Assembly: GCA_025998875.1 (NCBI GenBank)
Contig: AP024675.1
Coordinates: 1,461,549-1,525,548 of the forward strand
Reading direction: 5' to 3'
Length of the DNA: 64,000 nucleotides
From: Bacteroidota bacterium
Lineage (GTDB): Bacteria; Bacteroidota; Rhodothermia; JANXDC01
The position numbers were made by a program, and so were the translations under genes. Within the stretch, counting starts at the first letter, position 1. Every line of letters starts with the position of its first letter. This document shows positions 17,043 through 25,288 of the stretch, one piece after another. The notes beneath the pieces are model-generated. The model was not told the origin of the DNA. It did not search any database and saw only the letters and a list, made by a program, of their open reading frames with translations.

Positions 17043-18166
17043 CTCAGGCGTTCATAGACGCTCTGGAGCGTGCACCGTTCAAACTCCCAGCGATAGTGAT
17101 CGAATACGCGGGTCGTGTTCTGCTGCCAGCGCCAGAGGGCCGAGGCATCCCTTCGCATGCGCTCCAGGGCCGAGCGCAACGCCTCCTCATCGCGGGGGTT
17201 GACCACAAGCCCCACGTCGAATTCCACCACCAGGCGACGGATTTCGGGCAGGTCGCTGGCCAGCACCGGTAAGCCGGCCATGAGGTATTCGAAGAGCTTA
17301 TTCGGAAGCGCGTAGCGATGATTAAGGCAGCTGTCCTCCAGGAGCGTAAGGCCCACGTCGGCCGATGCGGTATAGCTGAGCAGTTCCCCCGGCGGAACGG
17401 GATCGAGAAACCATGTCCGATCGGCCACACCCAGCCGCCGAGCGAGCAGGGAAAGCGCCTCCCGAAGCGGGCCCCCTCCCATGAGGATCAGATGGCTCTG
17501 TTCCAGATCGGCCCGGGCAAAGGCCACAAGCAACTTCTCCAGGCCTCGATCTTTCTGCATCTGCCCCTGATGCAGAAACAGAAACGTCCCCCGGGGTAGG
17601 CCCAGCTCGTCGGCCAATCTGTGGGTGCGGCCTGTGGATCGATAGGCGGGGATGTTGCGCACCACAAGGGGCCGGGCGATGCCGTATCGATGCGCGAGCA
17701 GGTCGGCGATGCCATCGCTTACCGTAAAAACCCACTGCGCCCGTCGGATGAATCGGGCCTCGAGCAGGCGCCAGAAGAGCCGGACCCATGGGCGCCCGAC
17801 AGTGGCGGCCACGTCGGGATACAGCTCGCGCGCGTCGTAGAGGAGCACCCCGCCGTGTCGGTCTGCGGCCCAGGCGCAGGCCGGCAGGCTGTACAGATCC
17901 AGCGCCTGATACAGCCGGGCGGGCATGTGGAGCAGGGCGGCTCGTACTGCCCGATCATGGGCCCAGAATCGGGTCGGACCCCGGCGAGGGCCTTCCGGAA
18001 GCGGATGCACCGACCAGGGGGCCTGACTCTCCCCGGGCCGGTCGTACCCGAACAGGTGCACTTCCCAGCCCAGCGCTTCCAGTACTTCGGCTTCTCTCAG
18101 GGTGCGGCTATCTTGCAGCGCCGCCCCCAGCCCAACCAGTACGGCTCGGGGTCGTGCCTCCGTCAT
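17039..18166 (-). CDS. Glycosyltransferase family 4-like protein
   Basis: A 375-residue GT-B glycosyltransferase, probably cytoplasmic. N-terminal GT4-like features include RAVLVGLGAALQDSRTLREA. The C-terminal domain has LFLHQGQMQKDRGLEKLLVA, a GGGPLREAL turn and ALPNKLFEYLMAGLPVLASD, the donor-binding E-x7-E-like region. It likely builds cell-surface glycans, consistent with the convergent amino-sugar genes. The ATG at 18166 overlaps the stop of the upstream barrel gene (ATGA). Longer in-frame starts lie inside that gene and lack support. Confidence 0.88.
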   Translation of the reverse strand: MTEARPRAVLVGLGAALQDSRTLREAEVLEALGWEVHLFGYDRPGESQAPWSVHPLPEGPRRGPTRFWAHDRAVRAALLHMPARLYQALDLYSLPACAWAADRHGGVLLYDARELYPDVAATVGRPWVRLFWRLLEARFIRRAQWVFTVSDGIADLLAHRYGIARPLVVRNIPAYRSTGRTHRLADELGLPRGTFLFLHQGQMQKDRGLEKLLVAFARADLEQSHLILMGGGPLREALSLLARRLGVADRTWFLDPVPPGELLSYTASADVGLTLLEDSCLNHRYALPNKLFEYLMAGLPVLASDLPEIRRLVVEFDVGLVVNPRDEEALRSALERMRRDASALWRWQQNTTRVFDHYRWEFERCTLQSVYERLS

Positions 18167-19041
18167 GGCCACCGGGTCGAAAGGGAGATACTGTGCGTGG
18201 TGCCGTAACCCCCGGGAAACGGGGCCCAGGCGTAGGCCACAGACCAGCCTCTGGCTTCCAGGCCCAGGCCCAGACTGGGACCCCGGTAGGGACCGGAGCG
18301 GTAGCCGGCGCGCAACACAAGCCAGGTGCCCGGAAGCCAGAGCTCCAGACCTGCCCGGCCTTCCCATCCTGACCCTGAGGCAACAAGGCCCTCACCCAGA
18401 CAGCGCACCAGGAGCAGGGATAGGCCCTCGGCGGTGCGTAGGTGCAGGACGTCCAGCCCCAGCCCGAGATAGCCGCTCGTGCGGGCGCTCTCCGGGAAAG
18501 GGACCGGCCCCCGGGGGCGGCCTGTGTGTTCCAGCTTCAGGCCTATGCGCAGGTAGGGGCGGGGGGAAGCCCACAGGCTCCCGGTGAGGAGAACGGTTCG
18601 ACGAGATCCTTCTGGAAGGCGCTCCAGGGCCAGAGCCGAGCTGAGCCCCAGGGCGAGCCAGGAAGCGAGTCGGTGGCCGCAGGCGAGCCCGATCCGGCCA
18701 AAGCGCGCGCCCTCGTTTTCTGCGTACAGGGGGCCGGCCACCTCGAGCAGGACCGACCAGCCCGTCCGCGGACCAACCGGTCCGCTCAGGGCCAGCGCCA
18801 CGCGTCCGGTCTGGCCGATCCAGGCCTGATACCCCAGCCCTCCGCGCCACTGCGGATAGAGGCCGAGCAGCGCGGGGTTGCCCTGAGCAGCAAGGGCCTC
18901 TGCTTCGCTTGCCGCCACGTGAGTCGTCCCCAGGGCCAGGGAGACGGCATCGGGCTGGAAGCGCAGAAACTCCAGTCCCCGCGGCTGCCCTGAGAGGGGC
19001 AGCGTGCCCGCACAGAGCCACAGCCAGAGCACGATACGCAT
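18163..19041 (-). CDS. PorV/PorQ-like (UPF0164) outer-membrane beta-barrel protein
   Basis: A 292-residue protein with a signal peptide (about 1-18, ending PLSGQ). The mature start, FLRFQPDAVSLALGTTHVAA followed by SEAEALAAQGNPALLG, matches the N-terminal pattern of PorV/PorQ/UPF0164 FadL-like barrels. Alternating glycine- and leucine-rich amphipathic strands run to the C-terminus. PorV and PorQ act in type IX secretion, and a PorX gene lies about 4.7 kb away, but assignment to either is not possible by eye. The ATG is preceded by a close -7-like box (19048-19055). The gene is coupled to the glycosyltransferase by a 4-base overlap. Confidence 0.8.
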   Translation of the reverse strand: MRIVLWLWLCAGTLPLSGQPRGLEFLRFQPDAVSLALGTTHVAASEAEALAAQGNPALLGLYPQWRGGLGYQAWIGQTGRVALALSGPVGPRTGWSVLLEVAGPLYAENEGARFGRIGLACGHRLASWLALGLSSALALERLPEGSRRTVLLTGSLWASPRPYLRIGLKLEHTGRPRGPVPFPESARTSGYLGLGLDVLHLRTAEGLSLLLVRCLGEGLVASGSGWEGRAGLELWLPGTWLVLRAGYRSGPYRGPSLGLGLEARGWSVAYAWAPFPGGYGTTHSISLSTRWP

Positions 19042-19047
19042 CGTGTG

Positions 19048-19055
19048 CGAAGATA
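19048..19055 (-). promoter_or_regulatory. -7-like box 6 bases from the PorV-like start codon
   Basis: On the minus strand this reads TATCTTCG, similar to the Bacteroidetes -7 element TAnnTTTG. Only 6 bases separate it from the ATG at 19041, so a transcript from it would be leaderless or nearly so. The divergent amidohydrolase gene has an equally placed box. Confidence 0.4.
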
Positions 19056-19083
19056 GCGCTTCCCGGGGCGCGGATCGAGCCCG

Positions 19084-19091
19084 TATCTTAG
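19084..19091 (+). promoter_or_regulatory. -7-like box 6 bases from the amidohydrolase start codon
   Basis: TATCTTAG, a near match to TAnnTTTG, ends 6 bases before the ATG at 19098. This mirrors the arrangement on the other side of the 56-base divergent spacer. It suggests back-to-back promoters giving leaderless messages. Confidence 0.4.
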
Positions 19092-19097
19092 CCGGCG

Positions 19098-20312
19098 ATG
19101 ATGCGGCTCTTCTATGCTCCCCGGATTTTTCCCGGCAATCGGCCCCCGATGCGGGACGGAGCGGTCTTGATCGGGCCAGGGGGCCAGGTGGTGGCCGTGG
19201 GTCCATATCGCAGCCTGCGGCGCCAATTTCCTGAGGCTCCCGTAGCGGGTTTCTCCGGGGCGCTGGCCCCGGGTTTTGTGAACGCCCACGTGCATCTGGA
19301 GCTCTCCCATCTGCGCGGGCGCATCCGGCCCGGTGCGGGGCTGGCCGGATTCATAGGCGCGGTTCGGCTCCTGCGTCAGGAGGCCGATGATTCCCGCCGT
19401 CGGGCGGCCATAGAAGAGGCTATCGCGGCCCTCCGGGCCGAAGGGGTGGTCGCGGTGGGAGATATCGGAAACACGACCGAGGCCTGGGAGGTGGCCCGCA
19501 GGCGGGATCTGCGGGGGTATTTTTTTCTGGAGCGCTTTGGCTGGTCTCCGGAGCAGGCGGAGGCCATCTGGCAAGAGGCCCAAGACAGGCTGCGCCGAGA
19601 GGCCTTCGAAGAGGAGGCGGATCGGCGGTACGGAATTACCGTACATGCTCTCTATTCCACCTCCGCACCCCTGATCGAGCGCGTGCTCCGAACGAACGCC
19701 CGTCGGGGCCGGCCAACGAGCATCCATATGCTGGAATCCGAGGCGGAGCGGGAGCTGTTCCAGCATGGTCGGGGTCCGCTGGCCGAGCTGCTCGGCGAGC
19801 TGGGCCTGATGCGGCCGGGCTGGCGGCCCCCCGGAGAGAGCCCCCTGAGGTGGCTGTTGCGGCGCCTGCGGCGCGGACAGCGGCTGCTGCTTGTGCATAT
19901 GACCGTGGCCAGCGAGGAAGAGATGGATCTGCTTGCCTCTTTTCCGAAGGCGGTGGTCGTGCTCTGCCCGAAATCCAACCGCTATATCGAGGGCCGTCTT
20001 CCCCCGCTTTCCGGGCTGCTTCGTCGCCAATTGCCGGTGGCCGTCGGCACCGACAGCCTGGCCTCCAACGATCGGCTTTCGATATGGGAAGAGCTCCTTG
20101 AGCTCGGCCGAGCTTTTCCGGAGCTTACCCTGGAGCGGGCGATTCAGATGGCCACCTGGCATGGGGCCCGTGCTCTGGGGATGGAGCGCAGGCTGGGGGC
20201 TCTTGCCCCCGGGCGTCGGCCGGGCCTGCTCTGGCTGGAGGGGGAGCTCGATAACTGGACATATCCCGAGGCTGTGCGGGTACATGCGCTGCGGGAGGAG
20301 CAGGGGCTATGA
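19098..20312 (+). CDS. Amidohydrolase, candidate aminodeoxyfutalosine deaminase
   Basis: A 404-residue cytosolic metal-dependent amidohydrolase. It shows the N-terminal metal pair His64/His66 (NAHVHLELSHLRG), a later SIHMLESEAE histidine, VHMTVASEEEM, the CPKSNRYI substrate segment and the GTDSLASND metal aspartate. The sequence style matches the deaminase branch near guanine/SAH deaminases that includes aminodeoxyfutalosine deaminases. It overlaps by 4 bases a UbiA-like gene resembling MqnP, which supports a role in futalosine-dependent menaquinone synthesis. That role is inferred from context. Confidence 0.75.
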   Translation: MMRLFYAPRIFPGNRPPMRDGAVLIGPGGQVVAVGPYRSLRRQFPEAPVAGFSGALAPGFVNAHVHLELSHLRGRIRPGAGLAGFIGAVRLLRQEADDSRRRAAIEEAIAALRAEGVVAVGDIGNTTEAWEVARRRDLRGYFFLERFGWSPEQAEAIWQEAQDRLRREAFEEEADRRYGITVHALYSTSAPLIERVLRTNARRGRPTSIHMLESEAERELFQHGRGPLAELLGELGLMRPGWRPPGESPLRWLLRRLRRGQRLLLVHMTVASEEEMDLLASFPKAVVVLCPKSNRYIEGRLPPLSGLLRRQLPVAVGTDSLASNDRLSIWEELLELGRAFPELTLERAIQMATWHGARALGMERRLGALAPGRRPGLLWLEGELDNWTYPEAVRVHALREEQGL

Positions 20313-21178
20313 TCCAGTCGTACTGGGCTCGTCTGCGGCTGTGGGGATCTTTTGTGCGCTTTTCGCACACCGTCTTTGCCCTGCCTTTTGCCCTGGCCAG
20401 CCTGGCTATTGCTTTCCGGGATCGACCTTTTGCCCCCCGCATCCTTGCCCTGGTCCTGCTCGCCATGGTGACGGCCCGGAGCGCGGCCATGGCCTTTAAC
20501 CGCATCGTGGACCGGAAAATCGACGCCCGCAACCCCCGGACGGCGGAGCGCGAGCTGCCTTCCGGCCGGTTGTCCCTGCGCGAGGCGTGGGTTTTTTTCG
20601 GACTTAACGCGCTCGGCTTTCTTCTCGTCGCCTGGTTGCTCAACCCCCTCTGCGGCATGCTCGCCCCGGTAGCGCTGGTCGTGATTCTGGGCTACTCCTA
20701 TACGAAGCGTTTTACGGAGCTCTCGCATTTCGTGCTGGGTCTGGGGCTGGGGCTGGCCCCTGTGGGGGCCTGGTTGGCTGCGGCAGGCGGTTTTGCCCTG
20801 CCTCCGGTCCTGCTGGGTCTCGTGGTGCTGTTCTGGGTGGCGGGTTTTGATATCCTCTATGCCCTACAGGATGAAGAATTCGATCGCCGGATGGGGCTTC
20901 GGAGCATACCTGCCCGTCTGGGCATGCACACCTCTCTTCGCCTCTCTGCCCTGGTGCACGGACTCAGCGCGCTTTTGTTGCTGGGTACCGGATTTCTGGC
21001 CGATCTGGGCCCGTATTTCTGGGTGGGATGGGCGGGATTTGTCCTTGCTCTTGTGCTCCAGCATCGGCTCGTGCGCCTCGAGGGGCTGTCACGTATCAAT
21101 CAGGCGTTCTTTACGGCCAACGGATGGGCCAGCCTCTGGCTGGGTTTCTGGGCCGTCTTCGATGTGCTGATGCGCTGA
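20309..21178 (+). CDS. mqnP: UbiA-like prenyltransferase, MqnP-type
   Basis: A 289-residue integral membrane prenyltransferase with about eight TM helices. Both magnesium-prenyl diphosphate motifs are present: NRIVDRKIDARNPRTAEREL (Asn64, Asp68, Asp72) and DILYALQDEEFDRRMG. The pattern RTAERELPSGRLS is typical of the subgroup annotated as 4-hydroxybenzoate polyprenyltransferase-like, which includes MqnP of the futalosine pathway. It would attach the polyprenyl tail to the naphthoate precursor of menaquinone. The 4-base overlap with the putative aminodeoxyfutalosine deaminase gene supports this. UbiA for ubiquinone is less likely in this lineage. Confidence 0.8.
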   Translation: MIQSYWARLRLWGSFVRFSHTVFALPFALASLAIAFRDRPFAPRILALVLLAMVTARSAAMAFNRIVDRKIDARNPRTAERELPSGRLSLREAWVFFGLNALGFLLVAWLLNPLCGMLAPVALVVILGYSYTKRFTELSHFVLGLGLGLAPVGAWLAAAGGFALPPVLLGLVVLFWVAGFDILYALQDEEFDRRMGLRSIPARLGMHTSLRLSALVHGLSALLLLGTGFLADLGPYFWVGWAGFVLALVLQHRLVRLEGLSRINQAFFTANGWASLWLGFWAVFDVLMR

Positions 21179-21241
21179 GGAGCGGAACCCGCAAAGGGCC
21201 AGAGGCTTTTTATCTCGGAAACGGTAAGGGGGCAATCGGCC

Positions 21242-22288
21242 ATGCGTCCGTTACCTCTGCCACCACACTTCGATCCGGAGCGGGTCGGGCAGCTCTGGAA
21301 GGTGGATTATGCCCGCCTGGCTGAGGAAGCGCGCATGTGGGCGCGCCAGCATGGCATACCTCCGGCGGCTTCAGATCGGTTCCGCGTGGCGTTGCTGCTG
21401 GTGGATGTGCAGAATACGTTCTGCCTGCCCGACTTTGAACTCTTCGTCCGGGGACGCTCCGGTATGGGGGCGGTTGAAGACAACCGTCGGCTCATTGAGT
21501 TTCTGTACCGGCATCTATCCCTGATCACCCGGATTTTTTTGACGCTTGACACGCATCAGGCCGCGCAGATCTTTCACAGCCTGTTCTGGGTGGACGCCGA
21601 AGGCCGCCATCCGGATCCCTACACCACAATCACGGCCCAGGAGGTGCGCAGCGGCCGCTGGCGCGTCAATACGGCCCTGGCCGATATGTTGGGCTGGGAG
21701 GCCCCGTATCTGGAGCAACACGGCCGGCATTACACCGAAAGCCTGGAGCGAGCCGGAAAGTACGTGCTTACCATCTGGCCCTATCACGCCATGTTGGGAG
21801 GGGTCGGGCATGCGCTGGTCCCGGCCGTAGAGGAGGCGGTTTTCTTCCACGCCATCGCCCGCTACAGCCAGCCTGAGTTCCGCCTTAAGGGCTGGCATCC
21901 GCTCACCGAGCATTACTCCGTTTTCCGACCCGAAGTCCAGAGCGGGCCCGATGGGCGGCGGCTTGGCGAGGTGGATCGGGAGTTGCTGGAGCGGCTTCTG
22001 CGGTTTGACGCCATCTTGATCGCCGGACAGGCCAAAAGCCATTGTGTGGTCTGGACGGTGACCGATCTGCTGGAGCAGTTGCCTGATCCGGCACTGGCCG
22101 ACAAGGTGTACCTGCTGGAAGATTGCGCCTCGCCCGTTGTGGTGCCCGGGGGGCTGGATTTCACCGACCAGGCGGAGGAAGCCTATCGGCGTTTCGCCGA
22201 GGCGGGTATGCATCGGGTGCGCAGCACAGATCCCCTGGAGAGCTGGCCGGGGCCGATTCAGCAGGCTCTGGCCCGGATTGCGGGTTAG
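21242..22288 (+). CDS. Isochorismatase-like cysteine hydrolase, extended
   Basis: A 348-residue protein of the isochorismatase/nicotinamidase superfamily, longer than the usual 180-230 residues. The catalytic Asp is in [19 protein letters not shown], a Lys or Trp region in [20 protein letters not shown], and the nucleophile Cys in [20 protein letters not shown]. The extra length comes from an N-terminal extension of about 45 residues and insertions between the motifs. Nicotinamidase is one possibility, but the residues are not diagnostic. Its stop overlaps the convergent lipoprotein stop in TTAG. A 63-base gap separates it from the UbiA gene. Confidence 0.85.
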   Translation: MRPLPLPPHFDPERVGQLWKVDYARLAEEARMWARQHGIPPAASDRFRVALLLVDVQNTFCLPDFELFVRGRSGMGAVEDNRRLIEFLYRHLSLITRIFLTLDTHQAAQIFHSLFWVDAEGRHPDPYTTITAQEVRSGRWRVNTALADMLGWEAPYLEQHGRHYTESLERAGKYVLTIWPYHAMLGGVGHALVPAVEEAVFFHAIARYSQPEFRLKGWHPLTEHYSVFRPEVQSGPDGRRLGEVDRELLERLLRFDAILIAGQAKSHCVVWTVTDLLEQLPDPALADKVYLLEDCASPVVVPGGLDFTDQAEEAYRRFAEAGMHRVRSTDPLESWPGPIQQALARIAG

Positions 22289-22992
22289 GGAGCTGGACGG
22301 GGCACGAGAAACCAGAAGAGTTTTCCCGATCCGAGCACGAGCCAGTAGGCCTGTCCCCGGCGCAGGGTCCGGCTGCTCTGTGCCCACAGTGCACCGGTGG
22401 ACAGCTCGACCCGCACCCGAACGGAGAGCTCCCCGTCGCCGAAGCCATAGAAGTTTATGGGCGCAGCAGCCTGCTCGAAGCGCAGCAGTTCGCTTCGGAA
22501 CGCGCCATATCCCGTCTCCAGGTGCACCCGGAGCGGAGGGGCACCGTCGGCCAGATGGACAGGTTGTACGAGCAGGTGCAGCTCGCGGGCTTCTAGCAGT
22601 GGCCGCTCATCCAGGCGTCGCAGCACAGGGGCGCCGGATCGGCGATAGAGGAAGACGGCGTACGTGGCACGCCAGGCCGTATCCGGGATCCAGAGGCCCT
22701 GGCGCAGCAGCATCTCGCCGCCGGGGCGCCAGAGCGTGACCTCTCCGAGTCCGGAGGGCACCGCAAGATAGCCAGAGGCTTCACCGGCCTGGAGCGATTC
22801 GGCCCACGTGGCCGCATCCCAGTGGGCGCGTACGGGGCCGAGGCTTTCCTCGGTGTGCAGCAGACGGACGCGGGCCAGTTCCCGGTGGGCGGGCTGATCG
22901 AAACCGGAAAAGGCCGGAGGGCGACTTTCATAGACACAGGAGGCCAGCACAAGCCCGATCCCCACGGGGCCCATGTGCCGCAGGGCGCGCAT
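22285..22992 (-). CDS. Lipoprotein with a DUF4397-like beta domain
   Basis: A 235-residue lipoprotein with lipobox VLASC near residue 19. The first half, [20 protein letters not shown] then [20 protein letters not shown], follows the DUF4397 pattern of short strands with an R-V-x-x-x-H opening, here in a diverged form. The second half looks like another beta-sandwich. The function is unknown; it is presumably an outer-membrane or periplasmic accessory protein. It starts 3 bases after the MBL hydrolase stop, so the two are cotranscribed on the minus strand. Confidence 0.65.
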   Translation of the reverse strand: MRALRHMGPVGIGLVLASCVYESRPPAFSGFDQPAHRELARVRLLHTEESLGPVRAHWDAATWAESLQAGEASGYLAVPSGLGEVTLWRPGGEMLLRQGLWIPDTAWRATYAVFLYRRSGAPVLRRLDERPLLEARELHLLVQPVHLADGAPPLRVHLETGYGAFRSELLRFEQAAAPINFYGFGDGELSVRVRVELSTGALWAQSSRTLRRGQAYWLVLGSGKLFWFLVPRPAP

Positions 22993-22995
22993 GGT

Positions 22996-23655
22996 TTATC
23001 TCAGTTCGGCCAGCGCTTCCAGGACAAAGGGATTGTCCCGTCGTTCCAGGCCCAGCGTGGTCGCAGGACCGTGGCCGGGATACAGGCGTATGTCCTCCCC
23101 CAGCGGCAGCAGCTTGCGCACGATGCTATCCATGAGCTGGGGGTAGGAACCCCGCCACAGATCCGTTCGACCGATGCTGCCCCGGAAGAGCACATCACCG
23201 CCGATGAGCACCCGGTTGTCCGGATCAAAGAAGCAGACGCTTCCCGGCGAATGGCCGGGCGTGTGCAGGACGCTCCAGCGCGTGCGGCCAAAGCAGATCA
23301 GCTCACCCTCCTGTAGCCAGTTTCCGACCGGAGGTGAGGGATCGGCCCGCAGTCCATAGAGTGCGGCGATCTCTTCGAGGCGTTCCAGAAGTAGGGCGTC
23401 CTCCGGATGCAGTTCCGGGCGAAGGCCGAAGGTCTCGGCCACGAATCGGTTCCCCAGGACGTGGTCCAGATGTCCGTGCGTGTTGAGCAGGCGTACGGGT
23501 CGGAGCCCGAGTGTCTGGATGCGTTCCAGAAGCCGGCTTTGCTCCTCCGGGGTCCAACAGCCGGGATCGACGATAACCGCTTCGCCCGTCTCATCCCATG
23601 CCAGCAGGGTGTTTTCGGCAAACGGGTTACAGGTCAAGATCTCGAGCTGGAGCAT
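22996..23655 (-). CDS. MBL-fold metallohydrolase (glyoxalase II-like)
   Basis: A 219-residue cytosolic metallo-beta-lactamase-fold hydrolase. The metal motif is NTHGHLDHVLGN (His60, His62, Asp64, His65), with LHTPGHSPGSVCFF and GGDVLFRGSIGRTD supplying further ligands and LYPGHGPATTLGLE the last histidine. This arrangement is typical of hydroxyacylglutathione hydrolase-like proteins that cleave thioesters or related substrates. It is divergent from porX across a 77-base spacer. Confidence 0.92.
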   Translation of the reverse strand: MLQLEILTCNPFAENTLLAWDETGEAVIVDPGCWTPEEQSRLLERIQTLGLRPVRLLNTHGHLDHVLGNRFVAETFGLRPELHPEDALLLERLEEIAALYGLRADPSPPVGNWLQEGELICFGRTRWSVLHTPGHSPGSVCFFDPDNRVLIGGDVLFRGSIGRTDLWRGSYPQLMDSIVRKLLPLGEDIRLYPGHGPATTLGLERRDNPFVLEALAELR

Positions 23656-23732
23656 AGGTTTTCCTCCGGGAGGCTGGAAACTTTCCCGCCCTCCGGGCGA
23701 AGAAGATCAGGCATAAGCCTGGAGGGCGCAAG

Positions 23733-25286
23733 ATGACCGCATGGCGTTTGCTGTGGGTGGACGATGAAATCGAACTGCTGCGGCCGCATGTTTTGTTCCT
23801 TGAATCCAAAGGCTATGCGGTGCGCACCATCACCAACGGCGAGGATGCGGCCGTGCTCGTAGAGCAGGAACCTTTTGACCTCATCCTGCTCGATGAGCAC
23901 ATGCCCGGCTGGGGCGGGCTGCGCACCCTGGAGGAGATCAAGCGTCGGCGGCCGAACGTGCCCGTCGTGATGGTGACCAAAAGCGAAGAAGAGCACCTCA
24001 TGGAGGCCGCCATCGGCGCGCAGATTTCTGATTATCTGATCAAGCCCGTCAACCCCAATCAGCTTCTGCTTGTCTGCAAGCGTCTTTTGGAGCGGCATCG
24101 GTTGGCGCAGGAACAGATCGCGCAGAGCTATCGGCAGGAATTCACCGAGCTGGCCATGGCCATCGAGTCGGCCTCCTCTTTTGCGCAGTGGGTGGATATC
24201 TATCAGCGCCTGGTGCGCCGGGATCTGGAGCTGGAGCGAGGCGACCCCACCGTACAGCAGATCCTTCAGGAGCAGCACGCAGAGGCCAACCGCGCCTTCG
24301 GGCGCTTCATCGAACGCCACTATCCGCAATGGGTGCAGGCCGACCCAGAGGAACGGCCGCCCCTGTCGCCGGATGTGTTCCGGCGCTGGGTCTTCCCCCT
24401 GATGGGGCAGGGGAGGCCCGTGGTGGTGTTGGTGATCGATTGCCTGCGCTATGACCAGTGGCTTGTTTTTGAGGCGCTTCTGCAGACGTACTTTACCATT
24501 CAGCGGGAGCTCTACCTGGCCATCCTGCCGACGGCCACCCCTTATGCCCGTAACGCGCTCTTTGCCGGGCTATTTCCCGCTGATATCGAGCGTCGTTTCC
24601 CCGGTTTCTGGCAGAGCGCCGAAGAGGACGAATGGAGCCAGAACCGCCATGAAGATCGCCTACTGGGGGATCAGTTGCAGCGGTTGCGCATCGGGGCGCG
24701 TTTCCGCTATGAAAAAGTGCTCAGCTCCGCTGAAGGGAAAGCGCTCCTGGGGCGCATGTCCGGGCTTCTGCAGGTGGATCTGAGCGCGATCGTGGTCAAT
24801 TTCGTCGATATTCTGGCGCATAGCCGTTCGGAATCCAGCCTGCTGCGGGAGCTTGTGCCCGATGAGCGCGCCTATCGGGAGCTGGTGCGCACCTGGCTGG
24901 AGCACTCCTGGCTTTTCGACCTGCTGCGTCGGCTCTCGGAAAGCCGGGCGATCGTGGTCATCACGACCGATCACGGCGCGATCCGGGCGCTACGCGACAC
25001 CAAGGTCATCGGGGATCGGGATACGAGCACGAGCCTGCGCTACAAGTACGGGCGCAACCTGAAATGCGATCCCCGGCACGCCATTCTGGTCAAAGACCCG
25101 CTCCTGTACCGACTCCCGAGACGCGGGATCAACACGAACTACATCCTGGCCAAGGAAGACTACTACTTCGTCTACCCCACCCAGTATCACCGCTATCAGC
25201 AGCAATACTACGACACCTTCCAGCACGGCGGGGTATCCCTGGAGGAGATGCTCCTTCCCGTGGCGGTGCTTCAGCCCCGGGGTTAG
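23733..25286 (+). CDS. porX: PorX-type response regulator with PglZ domain
   Basis: A 517-residue regulator of the type IX secretion system in Bacteroidota. Residues 1-120 form a receiver domain with acidic Asp10/Asp11, phospho-acceptor Asp54 (LILLDEHMPG), Thr82 and Lys104 (YLIKPVNP). After a helical linker, a PglZ/alkaline-phosphatase-superfamily domain follows, with VLVIDCLRYDQWLVFEALL, the ITTDHGAIRALRD metal segment and a C-terminal QHGGVSLEEMLLPVAVLQP. The architecture and length match PorX, reported in other Bacteroidota to bind zinc and to act with a PorY kinase. No PorY gene is adjacent. The stop lies 2 bases before the convergent M23 gene. Confidence 0.95.
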   Translation: MTAWRLLWVDDEIELLRPHVLFLESKGYAVRTITNGEDAAVLVEQEPFDLILLDEHMPGWGGLRTLEEIKRRRPNVPVVMVTKSEEEHLMEAAIGAQISDYLIKPVNPNQLLLVCKRLLERHRLAQEQIAQSYRQEFTELAMAIESASSFAQWVDIYQRLVRRDLELERGDPTVQQILQEQHAEANRAFGRFIERHYPQWVQADPEERPPLSPDVFRRWVFPLMGQGRPVVVLVIDCLRYDQWLVFEALLQTYFTIQRELYLAILPTATPYARNALFAGLFPADIERRFPGFWQSAEEDEWSQNRHEDRLLGDQLQRLRIGARFRYEKVLSSAEGKALLGRMSGLLQVDLSAIVVNFVDILAHSRSESSLLRELVPDERAYRELVRTWLEHSWLFDLLRRLSESRAIVVITTDHGAIRALRDTKVIGDRDTSTSLRYKYGRNLKCDPRHAILVKDPLLYRLPRRGINTNYILAKEDYYFVYPTQYHRYQQQYYDTFQHGGVSLEEMLLPVAVLQPRG

Positions 25287-25288
25287 CG

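Noticed and set aside
18786-20285. A 499-codon minus-strand frame reaching into the PorV-like gene region
   Set aside because: It lies opposite the amidohydrolase and only continues the PorV-like region in another phase, so it is not a fusion.
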